In this document: in pieces, positions 25,083 through 32,931 of the stretch
Layout of the letters: every line of letters starts with the position of its first letter
Position numbering within the stretch: the first letter of the stretch is position 1
Assembly (NCBI GenBank): GCA_964650705.1
Contig: CAZYUJ010000014.1
Span: forward strand, 1 to 43,508
Source: Faeciplasma sp964650705
Lineage (GTDB): Bacteria > Bacillota > Clostridia > Oscillospirales > Ruminococcaceae
DNA: 43,508 nucleotides
Direction: 5' to 3'
Position numbers and translations under genes: made by a program
Notes under the pieces: model-generated
The model's database searches: none
Told to the model about the DNA's origin: nothing
What the model saw: the letters and a program-made list of their open reading frames with translations, nothing else

Positions 25083-25901
25083 TTACTGTGCAGGGCTTTC
25101 GCTTGATACTGCGCCTGACATATCGATAATGGGTGTAGCGTCACCCGAAACCAAAGGAAGCTCACCGTTCCACTTTTCGATCTTCTTGTAATCAACGAGG
25201 TCGGCTGTGATGGATTCTGCGATAATGCGGTTTGCTTCTGCCTCCGCTTCTGCACGGATCCTCATAGCTTCAGCCTCAGCTTCGGCGTTGGTGATAGCGG
25301 TTTGTTTTTCGGTCTCAGCCTTCAAAAGCTGCTGCTGAGCAACCTGTTTTTCTTCGATAGCGTTGATATATGCTTCGGAGAAGTCAAAGTTGATAATGTT
25401 GACGTCGGTAACGTAAAGACCGATCTCGTTGAGCTTTGCGTTCAAGCCCTCAACCAAGCCGTCGGATACGAGGGTCCGGTTGGTGACGCTCTCCTCCGCG
25501 GTATACTGAGCTGCGGTCGCTTTCAACACTTCGTTTACTGCAGGGGTCACCAAAACGCTTTCATAGTCTCTTCCGATATTTTTATAGATGCTATAGGACT
25601 TCGCTGTGTCAACACGGTAGTTTATTGCGATGGTGGTGGAGACCGTTTGCAAGTCCTTCGAGAAAGCTTCGGTATCGACCTCAAGCTTGGTGATGCGGTT
25701 GTCGATCATTACGACCTCCTGTACCAAGGGGATCTTGAAGTGTAAGCCCTCCTGCCATACGGTTTCGTCAACCTTGCCCAAGGTTACGACAACGCCCGTA
25801 TGACCGGCTTCGACGATGACGAAGCTGCTTGCCGCAAGGGCGATCACCAAGATCAAGATAACGGCGATAATGACCGTCTTTGCGTTTAAAATTTTCTTCA
25901 T
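25083..25901 (-). CDS. SPFH/band 7 (prohibitin-like) membrane protein
   Basis: A 272-residue protein with an N-terminal membrane anchor (about 10-32), a band-7 domain (about 30-190; GLHFKIPLVQEVVMIDNR) and an Ala/Glu-rich coiled coil (about 195-245; NAEAEAEAMRIRAEAEA). Such proteins form ring scaffolds that organise membrane domains or regulate proteases such as FtsH. It sits between the cohesin-like protein gene upstream and the lipoprotein gene downstream, all on the minus strand with short gaps, so a shared surface role is possible but not shown. Confidence 0.88.
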   Translation of the reverse strand: MKKILNAKTVIIAVILILVIALAASSFVIVEAGHTGVVVTLGKVDETVWQEGLHFKIPLVQEVVMIDNRITKLEVDTEAFSKDLQTVSTTIAINYRVDTAKSYSIYKNIGRDYESVLVTPAVNEVLKATAAQYTAEESVTNRTLVSDGLVEGLNAKLNEIGLYVTDVNIINFDFSEAYINAIEEKQVAQQQLLKAETEKQTAITNAEAEAEAMRIRAEAEAEANRIIAESITADLVDYKKIEKWNGELPLVSGDATPIIDMSGAVSSESPAQ

Positions 25902-25932
25902 TAAAATCTGCCTCCGTTCTTAATTGAGAGAG

Positions 25933-26934
25933 TTACTCTTCCTCTCCCCTTTTCCATATCTCGATTCCCGCGATTGCCGCAACCGTAATGCCGACGATCA
26001 TGACCGCCGCAAATACCGTTCCGCCGTTCGCCTTTTTCTTCTGAGCCGCCGCTGTCTGGGCGTCTCCGCTGAAGCTTACGCTTTGCTCGCCTGAGCTTTG
26101 AGGTGTTGCGCTCGTCACTTCGGGATCGGGTTCATCAAGAGTATCGGGTGTGTTTTCAAAGGGCGGTTCCTCGTTGGCAGTCGTAGTAGTTGCCGAGGTC
26201 TTTTCCTCGGTCGCCGTTGTGGTCGCCGAGGTCTTTTCCTCGGTCGTCGTTGTGGTTGCTGAGGTCTTCTTCGCGGTCGTGGTTGCCTTGGTCGCCGTGG
26301 TTGATGCGGTGGTCACCTCTTCCTCGTCGTCCGCAAAAACGATATCGTCCTCTTCCTCGTCCCCGACAACAACGTCGCCCTCATCCTCGAGCTCTTCTTC
26401 GTCGTCAGCGGCAACGTATCCGTCGTCCTCGCTGCCGTCCTCCGCGGAAATAATATCGTCATCCGACTCCTCAACGTCAAACAGCATGATGTTTGACGAG
26501 CCGTCAACGGTTATGCTTCCCGAGGAATTCTGTGCATCCAAAACCGTTACTGTTATCAGCGAGCCGTTAGACGGCTGTGAAGTCGCCTTGAAGGTGATGG
26601 TTGCCAAAATTCCGGTGGAATAATTGTCGTTGTCGGCGTTGCTCGACCAGATGAGAAGTATTCCGCCGTCGGTAGGAAGCTGTGTGAAGCTGTCGAAATA
26701 CTTTCCGTCGGCACAGCTTACAAGCTCAGCAGAGTTTACGTCATAGCTTATCAGACACTGTAGGCTCTTGAGCCCCGAGCTGTCACTCAAAATAACGTGA
26801 ACGGCAAAGTTCTCACCCGGTGCGGGGACGTTCCCTTGAATAACATTAAGTGAAGCCGCCGCATTCACAACCGTCAGCATTGAACACGCTGCAAGAATTA
26901 TCGCCGCAAAAACAGATATTATTCTTTTCATCAT
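25933..26934 (-). CDS. cohesin-like domain protein with C-terminal membrane anchor
   Basis: About 333 residues: a signal peptide, then a cohesin/carbohydrate-binding-like beta-sandwich (about 26-155) with GNVPAPGENFAVHV and LKSLQCLISYDVNSAELVSC, the hallmarks of cohesin type I/II folds. Next comes an Asp/Glu-rich stretch, a Thr-rich linker with EEKTSATTT repeats, and a C-terminal membrane helix (VFAAVMIVGITVAAIAGIEI) ending in charged residues. The protein would display one cohesin-like module on the surface. No dockerin was seen in the window. An upstream TTG at 26955 is possible, but GAGAGG favours ATG 26934. Confidence 0.72.
   Translation of the reverse strand: MMKRIISVFAAIILAACSMLTVVNAAASLNVIQGNVPAPGENFAVHVILSDSSGLKSLQCLISYDVNSAELVSCADGKYFDSFTQLPTDGGILLIWSSNADNDNYSTGILATITFKATSQPSNGSLITVTVLDAQNSSGSITVDGSSNIMLFDVEESDDDIISAEDGSEDDGYVAADDEEELEDEGDVVVGDEEEDDIVFADDEEEVTTASTTATKATTTAKKTSATTTTTEEKTSATTTATEEKTSATTTTANEEPPFENTPDTLDEPDPEVTSATPQSSGEQSVSFSGDAQTAAAQKKKANGGTVFAAVMIVGITVAAIAGIEIWKRGEEE
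26172..26300 (-). repeat. short tandem repeats coding for a Thr/Glu-rich linker
   Basis: About four imperfect copies of a 33-bp unit containing GTCTTTTCCTCGGTCG inside the cohesin-like gene, giving EEKTSATTT-type repeats. All keep the frame. Copy number may vary between strains. Confidence 0.75.
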
Positions 26935-27091
26935 ATGTAAAGCCCTCTCTTTCAAGCTTTAGAATGCTATAAATTATTATTTTATTATATCATTTCGATA
27001 CGTTTTTTGCAATAGCAAGCTCTTTATAAAAAATCGGCGCTTTATCATAATAAAATCATTGATTTATTCTTATTATATATAGAATTAACAC

Positions 27092-27120
27092 TTGACAATT
27101 CCTTAAAAATAAAGCATACT
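27092..27120 (+). promoter_or_regulatory. promoter of the second AraC regulator
   Basis: A perfect TTGACA (27092-27097), 17 bp, then CATACT (27115-27120). The start codon lies 44 bases beyond the -10 box. Confidence 0.6.
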
Positions 27121-27163
27121 GATATTGATTTAATGTTAACACCGTTTAAAGGAGCTGATTTTG

Positions 27164-27958
27164 ATGCTTGCAAAAATTTCTTTCATGGGTCTTGATCATC
27201 ACCATCCGGGTGACTTCGTCTATGGCGACGCCGAGCATGATTGGTGGCTTTTGGTACATACAAAGACGCCTGCCATTTTCCATCTTCCCTCAGGTTCTAT
27301 CGAAGTGACCAAGAACACAGTCGTTCTTTATCCCCCGAAAATGTTTGCCTGCTACCGTGCAACGGGCGAATATTATTGCAACAACTATGTCCGCTTTTAT
27401 GCAGATGACGCTTTGGAGGACTTCATAAAGGAAAAGAACATTCCGTTGGGAAGTCCCCTTTTGCTTGAGGCTCCCGACTCGATGGAATATCTATTCAGAC
27501 TTCTTTCAATGGAAGAGTATTTCAAGTTCAAAAACTGTGCACAGTCTATTACGATGATAATAAGAATGATGCTGACGAAGATATCCGAATCGGTCAAGGA
27601 CATCGACCTCACCGATCAGCAACGTGCTCTTTTGAACCTCAGATACGAAATACAGCTAAGACCCGATCACCCGTGGACGGTTACCGAAATGGCGGAAAAA
27701 CTTCACGTCAGCGCAGGATATCTTCAGTCGTCATATAAAAAGCAGTTCGGTATTTCCTGTATGCAGGACGTTGTTCTCAAGCGGATCGAGCTTGCAAAAG
27801 AACACTTGAGAAACTCGAACTATTCTTCACAAAGAATATCTCAGATATGCGGATATCAGAATGTTGAGCATTTTTGCAGACAGTTCAAAAACATCACCGG
27901 CGAATCACCTTTGGCATATCGCAAGCGTATGCGAAGCGAAAAGGCTGCCGAAGAATAA
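27164..27958 (+). CDS. AraC-family transcriptional regulator
   Basis: A 264-residue regulator with an N-terminal cupin-like ligand domain (residues 10-150) and a C-terminal AraC HTH pair (TVTEMAEKLHVSAGYLQSSYKK; SSQRISQICGYQNVEHFCRQF; ITGESPLAYRKR is the usual end). AGGAG at 27151-27155 supports ATG 27164; the TTG just before is less likely. It stands alone between the divergent cohesin-like protein gene and the cotJ genes, with its own terminator. Target and ligand unknown. Confidence 0.85.
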   Translation: MLAKISFMGLDHHHPGDFVYGDAEHDWWLLVHTKTPAIFHLPSGSIEVTKNTVVLYPPKMFACYRATGEYYCNNYVRFYADDALEDFIKEKNIPLGSPLLLEAPDSMEYLFRLLSMEEYFKFKNCAQSITMIIRMMLTKISESVKDIDLTDQQRALLNLRYEIQLRPDHPWTVTEMAEKLHVSAGYLQSSYKKQFGISCMQDVVLKRIELAKEHLRNSNYSSQRISQICGYQNVEHFCRQFKNITGESPLAYRKRMRSEKAAEE

Positions 27959-27970
27959 ACACAAAATATC

Positions 27971-28004
27971 ATCTGCCCAAGGTCATTATTGGGCAGATTT
28001 TTTG
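27971..28004 (+). terminator. terminator after the AraC regulator
   Basis: ATCTGCCCA and TGGGCAGAT form a nine-pair stem, followed by TTTTTTG. Confidence 0.85.
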
Positions 28005-28089
28005 TTGCGTAACCTTTTTGAGGACTACCTCATATGATGTAGTACAAAGCATCGCTTTGCAAAACGATCAAACAACAAGGAGAACGTGT

Positions 28090-28416
28090 ATGAATATCAA
28101 TGAATTTATCGGTTCATTGCCCGCATATTCCGGCGGAACTAACGGTTCAAGCTCAAATATGAACGGTTCAAACGGAAGCACTAACGGTAACGGCAATATG
28201 AACGGTAACGGCAATATGAACGAAAATATGTGCACAGGCACCTCAAGCTGCTGCTTCAACACGCCTACATCTGCGTTTCCTGCCGAGACACCTGTCGGAA
28301 TGATGTACGTGCCCTTCCAGAGATGGGAATATGTTTATGACCCACAGGTCGGCTTTGAACGCGGAACGATCTTTGAGGCACTTGACAAACCGTTTTTGGG
28401 GGAGAGACCGGTATGA
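28090..28416 (+). CDS. cotJA: spore coat protein CotJA with Asn/Gly/Ser-rich insert
   Basis: A 108-residue spore-coat-associated protein. The C-terminal half, PVGMMYVPFQRWEYVYDPQ and RGTIFEALDKPFLG, is the conserved CotJA core. Residues 14-48 are a low-complexity stretch rich in Asn, Gly, Ser and Met (repeats of NGNGNMN) not found in the roughly 82-residue Bacillus protein. AAGGAGA precedes the ATG. It overlaps cotJB by four bases (ATGA). In Bacillus the operon is read by sporulation sigma-E; CATATGAT at 28031-28038 is only a partial match to such a -10. Confidence 0.88.
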   Translation: MNINEFIGSLPAYSGGTNGSSSNMNGSNGSTNGNGNMNGNGNMNENMCTGTSSCCFNTPTSAFPAETPVGMMYVPFQRWEYVYDPQVGFERGTIFEALDKPFLGERPV

Positions 28417-28664
28417 ACGAGAGAGAACAACTTTTAAAACGTGTGCAAATGTATTCATTTGCCGTCACTGACGCTGCCCTCTTTTTGGACTCACATCCCA
28501 ACAACTCGGCAGGTCTTGAATACTACAGAAAATACAAAAAGCTCTATAAAGAAGCAATGGAAGAATTCGAAGAGAAATACGGCCCCTTAAGCATTCTTTC
28601 GGATCAGAACGACGAATGCTGGGCATGGGTCAAAGATCCCTGGCCTTGGGAAGCACAGAATTAA
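28413..28664 (+). CDS. cotJB: spore coat protein CotJB
   Basis: An 83-residue protein matching CotJB over its full length: QMYSFAVTDAALFLDSHP near the start and WAWVKDPWPWE at the end. Part of the inner spore coat along with CotJA and CotJC. Start overlaps the cotJA stop; the stop is followed by the AAGGAGG site of cotJC. Confidence 0.9.
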   Translation: MNEREQLLKRVQMYSFAVTDAALFLDSHPNNSAGLEYYRKYKKLYKEAMEEFEEKYGPLSILSDQNDECWAWVKDPWPWEAQN

Positions 28665-28679
28665 GGAGGCGAATGACTA

Positions 28680-29129
28680 ATGTGGCAATATCAGAAGAAG
28701 CTCCAGTATCCCGTAAACGTTAAAACACCCAACCCTACAGCCGCAAAGATCATAATCACCCAGTTCGGCGGCCCTGACGGCGAGCTTGGTGCGGCAATGA
28801 GATATCTCAGCCAGAGATATACCGCCCCCGACCCCAGAGTTAAGGCTATTTTAAACGACGTCGGAACGGAAGAACTCGGGCATATGGAAATGGTTTGTGC
28901 GCTCGTTTATCAGCTCACAAAAAACCTCACACCCGCACAGATCAAGGAATCGGGCTTTGACACCTATTTCGTAGATCACACAACAGGGCTATATCCCATT
29001 GCGGCTTCGGGCACGCCCTTCTCGGCAATGGTGTTCCAGTCAACGGGCGACGTTATCGCAGACCTTTCGGAAGACCTTGCAGCAGATGCCACGACCGCCA
29101 AAGAACAACCACTATTTCCGAGGGGCTGA
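28680..29129 (+). pseudogene. cotJC: CotJC manganese-catalase-like coat protein, 3'-truncated
   Basis: Member of the ferritin-like manganese catalase family. Residues 1-136 are normal (QYPVNVKTPNPTAAK; GTEELGHMEM with metal ligands; DVIADLSEDLAAD). After that the sequence leaves the family: CotJC usually continues with an ARATY-like helix and REREIVHFQRF, reaching about 190 residues, whereas this frame ends after 13 unrelated residues. No continuation was found in other frames downstream. The break at about 29088 coincides with a marked drop in G+C, so an insertion or rearrangement has probably removed the last third, including metal ligands on the lost helix. The product is likely inactive unless the rest lies beyond an excisable element. 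Confidence 0.8.
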
Positions 29130-29637
29130 AAACCCTTGATATGACTGGCTTTTCGGCACTTTTGAGATTTTCACAAAAATGGCATACCTGCAATCATATA
29201 AGAACAACATAACCTCAATTTACACTAATTTTTACAAAATTCACGATAGGACAAGCTGTTTTCTGCAAGCGAATAAAATTTGAAAAATCATTTCTGATGT
29301 GCTCTGTGTTTATTGTTATATTGAGTTTCTCATTGAGGTATACTTGATATCAGTTCCTCAATACAAGGATTTCAAATTATAATATTATGCAGCGTTTTCG
29401 AAAATAACGTTAACAACATGGATTTTTATGTGTTCAAAAAGATATAAATATAAGGCACCATTCAAAGTTAACTGATTCTCTAGCCAAAGAAAATGATTAT
29501 ATTTCAAAATCCGATGTAGTGCAATTACGACATATATCTGAAACCAGAGCTTATTATTCGATTAAAAACTGATAGATGTTAATGTCTTAGAAGTTGTACA
29601 AAAGGGCATTACGCAAAGTATCGTTTAATTCGATAAA

Positions 29638-29682
29638 CCAATTCACAATCAACTCATACTTCGTGAGTTGATTGTGAATTGG
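29638..29682. repeat. 19-bp perfect inverted repeat
   Basis: CCAATTCACAATCAACTCA and its exact complement flank a seven-base loop TACTTCG. No T-run follows on either strand. It could be a protein-binding site, a transfer or replication origin hairpin, or a structured RNA element of the island. Confidence 0.85.
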
Positions 29683-29936
29683 TCAAGCGTAAATGATGAC
29701 CTGCTAAATAGCATCATATGAGAATTGCAAAGCTAAATGGAATTCCGGTATACTGTATCAAGTATCACAATTAACCATGAAAATAATAGGATTGAAATCT
29801 TAAAATCGGTACTTTTTAATACCTAACGATAAATTCTAAATCAAATTAGGGTTTTTACGTATTTTCAGCAATTACAAAATGATTATCATTATTCGACTGG
29901 AATTCGTTACAATACTGATGGGATTTAAAAATAAAC

Positions 29937-29969
29937 AACACCGTACAACTCATTGAGATGTGCGGTGTT
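29937..29969 (-). terminator. terminator of the small membrane protein gene
   Basis: AACACCG-ACA pairs with TGT-CGGTGTT. On the minus strand it is followed by GTTTATTTTT, so it ends the unit containing the gene at 30074. Confidence 0.6.
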
Positions 29970-30073
29970 TGACGCTTTTATTGTAACTAAGACTTAAGTA
30001 GATTTCGTGCGAATAGTAAAATGAATATGGTATAAACGAAACATATTACCCATGCTTATGCATTCCCTTTCTG

Positions 30074-30502
30074 TTAGCTCTTATATAAAGCTACCAACGC
30101 CACGATCAACGCAGCAAAGCTTACTATACTTGAAAAAACAGAAACAATATAATTTCTTTCGTTTTCTTTTTCAATTTCATTAGCAGACCCCCAAAGTATC
30201 AGCATATAAAGCATAATGGCCAAAGTTACAGGTATGACAATGACAAAAGTTAAAATAGACTGAAGAATATTATCCCTATTCGATATAGCTTCAACAGTCC
30301 TGCAAATAGACGTTCCTATAACACCGATACTTAGCGTAGTTCCAATAACAGCTATAAGCTTAAAAGTAATATGAATAATATACGTAAAGGCTGCGATCGT
30401 TAACTTACCATCGGTATTGGCTTTGTTGAAAATGATCAGCTTTACTGCTTTTAAAAAGCCTATTTTCTGTTTCTTTACATTTACTTTGATTCGTTTCCTC
30501 AT
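30074..30502 (-). CDS. small polytopic membrane protein, unknown function
   Basis: Not recognised. The 142-residue product starts with a strongly basic stretch (MRKRIKVNVKKQK) followed by three to four hydrophobic segments (about 35-60, 82-105, 118-138). A purine-rich GTGGGGGTG lies before the ATG. It lies downstream of the agr locus on the same strand but behind a terminator. Association with the island is positional only; a link to agr, immunity or transport is untested. Confidence 0.5.
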   Translation of the reverse strand: MRKRIKVNVKKQKIGFLKAVKLIIFNKANTDGKLTIAAFTYIIHITFKLIAVIGTTLSIGVIGTSICRTVEAISNRDNILQSILTFVIVIPVTLAIMLYMLILWGSANEIEKENERNYIVSVFSSIVSFAALIVALVALYKS

Positions 30503-30707
30503 GCTTTCACCCCCACAGCACCTCTCTGTTACCGTTTATATTTTTTATCTGAAATGTTGTCAATTCGGTTCGTTTTATTTCATCCTTCAAGTCTTCTTAC
30601 TTTTTAAAAGAATGTTTTGTACTTGGAAGTTATATTCTAACATGATCTTTTAATTAGTGTTGAGAAAGCAAAAAATTAGCATTAATTATTAAGCTGATAA
30701 AAATCAA

Positions 30708-30757
30708 AACGCCTGCAAGTGGTAGCTATAATCGCTGTGACTCGTAGGCGCTTCGAT
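30708..30757 (-). terminator. terminator after agrBD
   Basis: On the minus strand CGCCT..AGT and ACTTGCAGGCG close a long hairpin with an inner stem, followed by TTTTTGATTTTT. Confidence 0.65.
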
Positions 30758-30768
30758 GGCTACCCTCA

Positions 30769-30885
30769 TTACTTTTTAGCTTTAGGTTCCTTTGGTTGAT
30801 GGAAACTCCACATAGAAGCAGAACCAAAATTGAATTTCGCCATTTTTTCTGCAACTTCTTTAATTACAACTGCAACCTTTTTCAT
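30769..30885 (-). CDS. agrD: AgrD-like cyclic lactone autoinducer precursor, 38 residues
   Basis: Precursor of a secreted quorum-sensing peptide. GGAGGTG precedes the ATG. The N-terminal part (MKKVAVVIKEVAEKMAKF) is the amphipathic leader; then SASMWSF is followed by HQPKEPKAKK, fitting the clostridial pattern of ring residue, four residues, then QPKxP in the charged tail that AgrB removes. The ring residue is normally Cys; here it is Ser (S24), so the product would be a true lactone instead of a thiolactone. The gene overlaps the agrB end by 26 bases. The exact N-terminal cut is not predictable. Confidence 0.8.
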   Translation of the reverse strand: MKKVAVVIKEVAEKMAKFNFGSASMWSFHQPKEPKAKK

Positions 30886-31468
30886 GTTTACACCTCCGTT
30901 CTTTTAGTAACGCTACTATCATTAACACTGCTACTAAAAACAGCGTATATAATACAATCATTCCGATTTTGTATGTTAAAGCAATCATGATATTCCCTGC
31001 CAATCCGTAAAATAATGCGAAGATAATACTTATGCACTTTAATCTAGGGCGTTTTTCATAAGGAATTTGTTTGTTAGGGTTTTCTATTGGCGAAAAGATA
31101 GCAATAATTATGATTGGTATGATCGTTATGAAAATCAAACCATATACATTTATAACTTCTTTTGTAATGTGATATATGAATATAGTCAGACTACAAAGAA
31201 TACACATCCACAGATTACATTTAAAATATGTATTTGCATGATACCCACCGGTAAATTGCCGTATAGGTATTAATGACAAAAGAAATATGCAAACTTCAAG
31301 AACGCTTGAAGTCAATACGCCTATAAGAAATGCAAGTAATAAACTTATAATCGTTGAAACTGTAATTTCTACACCATATTGGTAGTACTCTTTATCATCC
31401 GCAGAATCTTCAATTACTTCCGAGCGTATTAGATAATTGACAATATATCCACTAAATCTTTGTATCAT
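30860..31468 (-). CDS. agrB: AgrB-like membrane protease
   Basis: A 202-residue membrane cysteine protease that cleaves AgrD and closes the ring. Catalytic His and Cys are seen in RQFTGGYHANTYFKCNL, within about six hydrophobic segments, and the C-terminus is Cys/Lys-rich. It is coupled to agrD. Behind its own promoter, separated from agrC by a terminator and a repeat, so the signal-making pair can be expressed apart from the sensor pair. Confidence 0.9.
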   Translation of the reverse strand: MIQRFSGYIVNYLIRSEVIEDSADDKEYYQYGVEITVSTIISLLLAFLIGVLTSSVLEVCIFLLSLIPIRQFTGGYHANTYFKCNLWMCILCSLTIFIYHITKEVINVYGLIFITIIPIIIIAIFSPIENPNKQIPYEKRPRLKCISIIFALFYGLAGNIMIALTYKIGMIVLYTLFLVAVLMIVALLKERRCKHEKGCSCN

Positions 31469-31503
31469 CTTATTTTTTAATCCTCATGGTAGTTTACAAT
31501 TTA

Positions 31504-31531
31504 ATTGTATCGAATTAAATCAGTATATCAA
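31504..31531 (-). promoter_or_regulatory. promoter of agrBD
   Basis: On the minus strand TTGATA (31531-31526), 16 bp, TACAAT (31509-31504), about 36 bases ahead of agrB. Confidence 0.6.
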
Positions 31532-31537
31532 GAGATG

Positions 31538-31569
31538 TGGCACAAGATGCAGTTTTCTGGCACAAGATG
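31538..31569 (-). repeat. paired 12-bp motif, copy 1
   Basis: On the minus strand CATCTTGTGCCA occurs twice (31569-31558 and 31549-31538), exactly 20 bp apart start to start. The same paired motif is at 34597 and 35752 on the plus strand. Doubled end repeats of this kind are seen in IS21-type insertion sequences; no transposase is present here. Confidence 0.8.
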
Positions 31570-31572
31570 ACT

Positions 31573-31602
31573 AAAAGCGGCATGATTTTTCACGCCGCTT
31601 TT
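31573..31602 (-). terminator. hairpin after agrC
   Basis: AAAAGCGGC and GCCGCTTTT with a 12-base loop; on the minus strand TTTT closes the second arm. Ends the agrA-agrC unit. Confidence 0.6.
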
Positions 31603-31608
31603 GATTTT

Positions 31609-32931
31609 TTATGTTGATTCGCAAAGAACTACTTTACAACAAAATATGTTTCCTTCTTCGTAAAAATCGCAAAGGCCGTTATATTTCTTCGCGATGTCTT
31701 TAATAATTTTAACGCCATACCCATGTTCGTGTTGATTATCCTTTGTAGTTCTTAATTCAGGATTATTGGTAAGTACAGATTCATCAACAGAATTCTTCAA
31801 ATCTATAATATAATTACTTCCGTCAAACGATAGTATCAATGAGATTTGTTTATCGTTTCTTTTACTGGTAACACACGATGTAACTGCGTTTTCAAGCATA
31901 TTAGACAGCAACCTACATAAATCTAAGTTGTCAATTGATTCAAAATCAGTACCACATATGCATGTGCAATCTATGCCAAAGGATTTTGCTTCGGTCAATT
32001 TTGCATTCACTACTGTATCAACAACGGCATTGTTAGATTTGACGAATACCTCAAAACTTTGTAACAGCTCTAAATTACTCTCAATTTGTTTCTTCGCCTC
32101 AGCAATGTTTCCGCTTTTGATAAGATTGTAAATTGTGGAGTAACTATTTTTAAAATCATGCTGAATCTTCTTGATTGTGTCATACTCGGCAGTAGCATTG
32201 TCTATGTATTGTCGGTTATATTCTTGAGAAAGTCTTAACACTTCGTTTTCTCTTATTGCAACATTCTTCCTACCTAAATCGACAAGAAGATAACATACAA
32301 CGATATTAACTACAAGTATTCCTATGAAAACCAAAACAGTGTAGATACCGGCATTATTAGATACTGGCGCTATTGATAGTAAGATTAACAAAGTGCACAT
32401 TCCGATGCTTATTATTAGAATTATTGATATTAAAATCCACTCAGTAACAGATAAGTCACTTTTGTTACTGATTTTCAATAATCGCAATGATAAAAAGACT
32501 AAATATAGCGTTGTCAATTGAACAGCAATAATGACAATAAATCGATCAATTCCTGTAACAAGCATTAACTCTTCCATATCTTTTCTTGACAAAACTACAG
32601 CCACAGAACTCACAAATGCTGTAGATAATAATTGTAACCCTACTATGAACACGGAAGAGAATAGCTTTTTGAGTAAGCTACCTTTAAGAAAAATAACCGC
32701 ATATAGGAAAATCAATATTACGTATATAAAAGCCAAGAAGTGTTCAAAAACGCTTGTCGATACATTGAGAATTGTAATAGCCGCAGCCAATAATGTAGCG
32801 AAAAAAATCCCACTGCTTTTAAAAAACTTTCGGTTGTCTCTATCGCCTAAATAGGAGTATACGAAGTACATAGAAATAAACCCTTGATATATGTTTATTA
32901 ATATCTCAAATATCCACCATAATATCGTCAT
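31609..32931 (-). CDS. agrC: AgrC-type sensor histidine kinase
   Basis: A 440-residue membrane kinase for the peptide signal. The first 200 residues hold about six membrane segments; then a coiled part with the phospho-acceptor in HDFKN (typical of the AgrC/HPK10 class), and a GHKL ATPase domain with NMLENAVTSC (N box) and HEHGYGVKIIKDIA (G box). It overlaps the regulator stop by four bases (32928-32931), so the two are cotranslated. Ligand is presumably the product of the agrBD genes just downstream. Confidence 0.92.
   Translation of the reverse strand: MTILWWIFEILINIYQGFISMYFVYSYLGDRDNRKFFKSSGIFFATLLAAAITILNVSTSVFEHFLAFIYVILIFLYAVIFLKGSLLKKLFSSVFIVGLQLLSTAFVSSVAVVLSRKDMEELMLVTGIDRFIVIIAVQLTTLYLVFLSLRLLKISNKSDLSVTEWILISIILIISIGMCTLLILLSIAPVSNNAGIYTVLVFIGILVVNIVVCYLLVDLGRKNVAIRENEVLRLSQEYNRQYIDNATAEYDTIKKIQHDFKNSYSTIYNLIKSGNIAEAKKQIESNLELLQSFEVFVKSNNAVVDTVVNAKLTEAKSFGIDCTCICGTDFESIDNLDLCRLLSNMLENAVTSCVTSKRNDKQISLILSFDGSNYIIDLKNSVDESVLTNNPELRTTKDNQHEHGYGVKIIKDIAKKYNGLCDFYEEGNIFCCKVVLCEST

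Larger units (their letters stand above)
29130..30073. other. A/T-rich stretch without a supported gene
   Basis: No intact gene. It holds a 19-bp perfect inverted repeat and a minus-directed terminator, listed separately. Around 29423-29573 a frame open for about 50 codons (ends VVQLRHISETRAYYSIKN) looks weakly coding but has no start or ribosome site and may be a decayed gene. This is probably the left end of the mobile island. Confidence 0.55.

Noticed and set aside
26150..26623. Ser/Val-rich frame on the plus strand over the cohesin-like gene
   Set aside because: It is the complement of the Asp/Thr-rich linker; its low-complexity product is a by-product of the repeats.
28021..28040. Sporulation sigma-E promoter for cotJ
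   Set aside because: CATATGAT is only a partial -10 match and no convincing -35 was found; mentioned in the cotJA entry only.
29423..29573. About 50-codon open frame ending SIKN
   Set aside because: No start codon with a ribosome site and no recognised family; kept only as a note in the intergenic entry.
29875..29893. Fur-box-like sequence around ATGATTATCATTAT
   Set aside because: It matches about 15 of 19 positions, but no gene lies downstream on either strand and the region is very A/T-rich.
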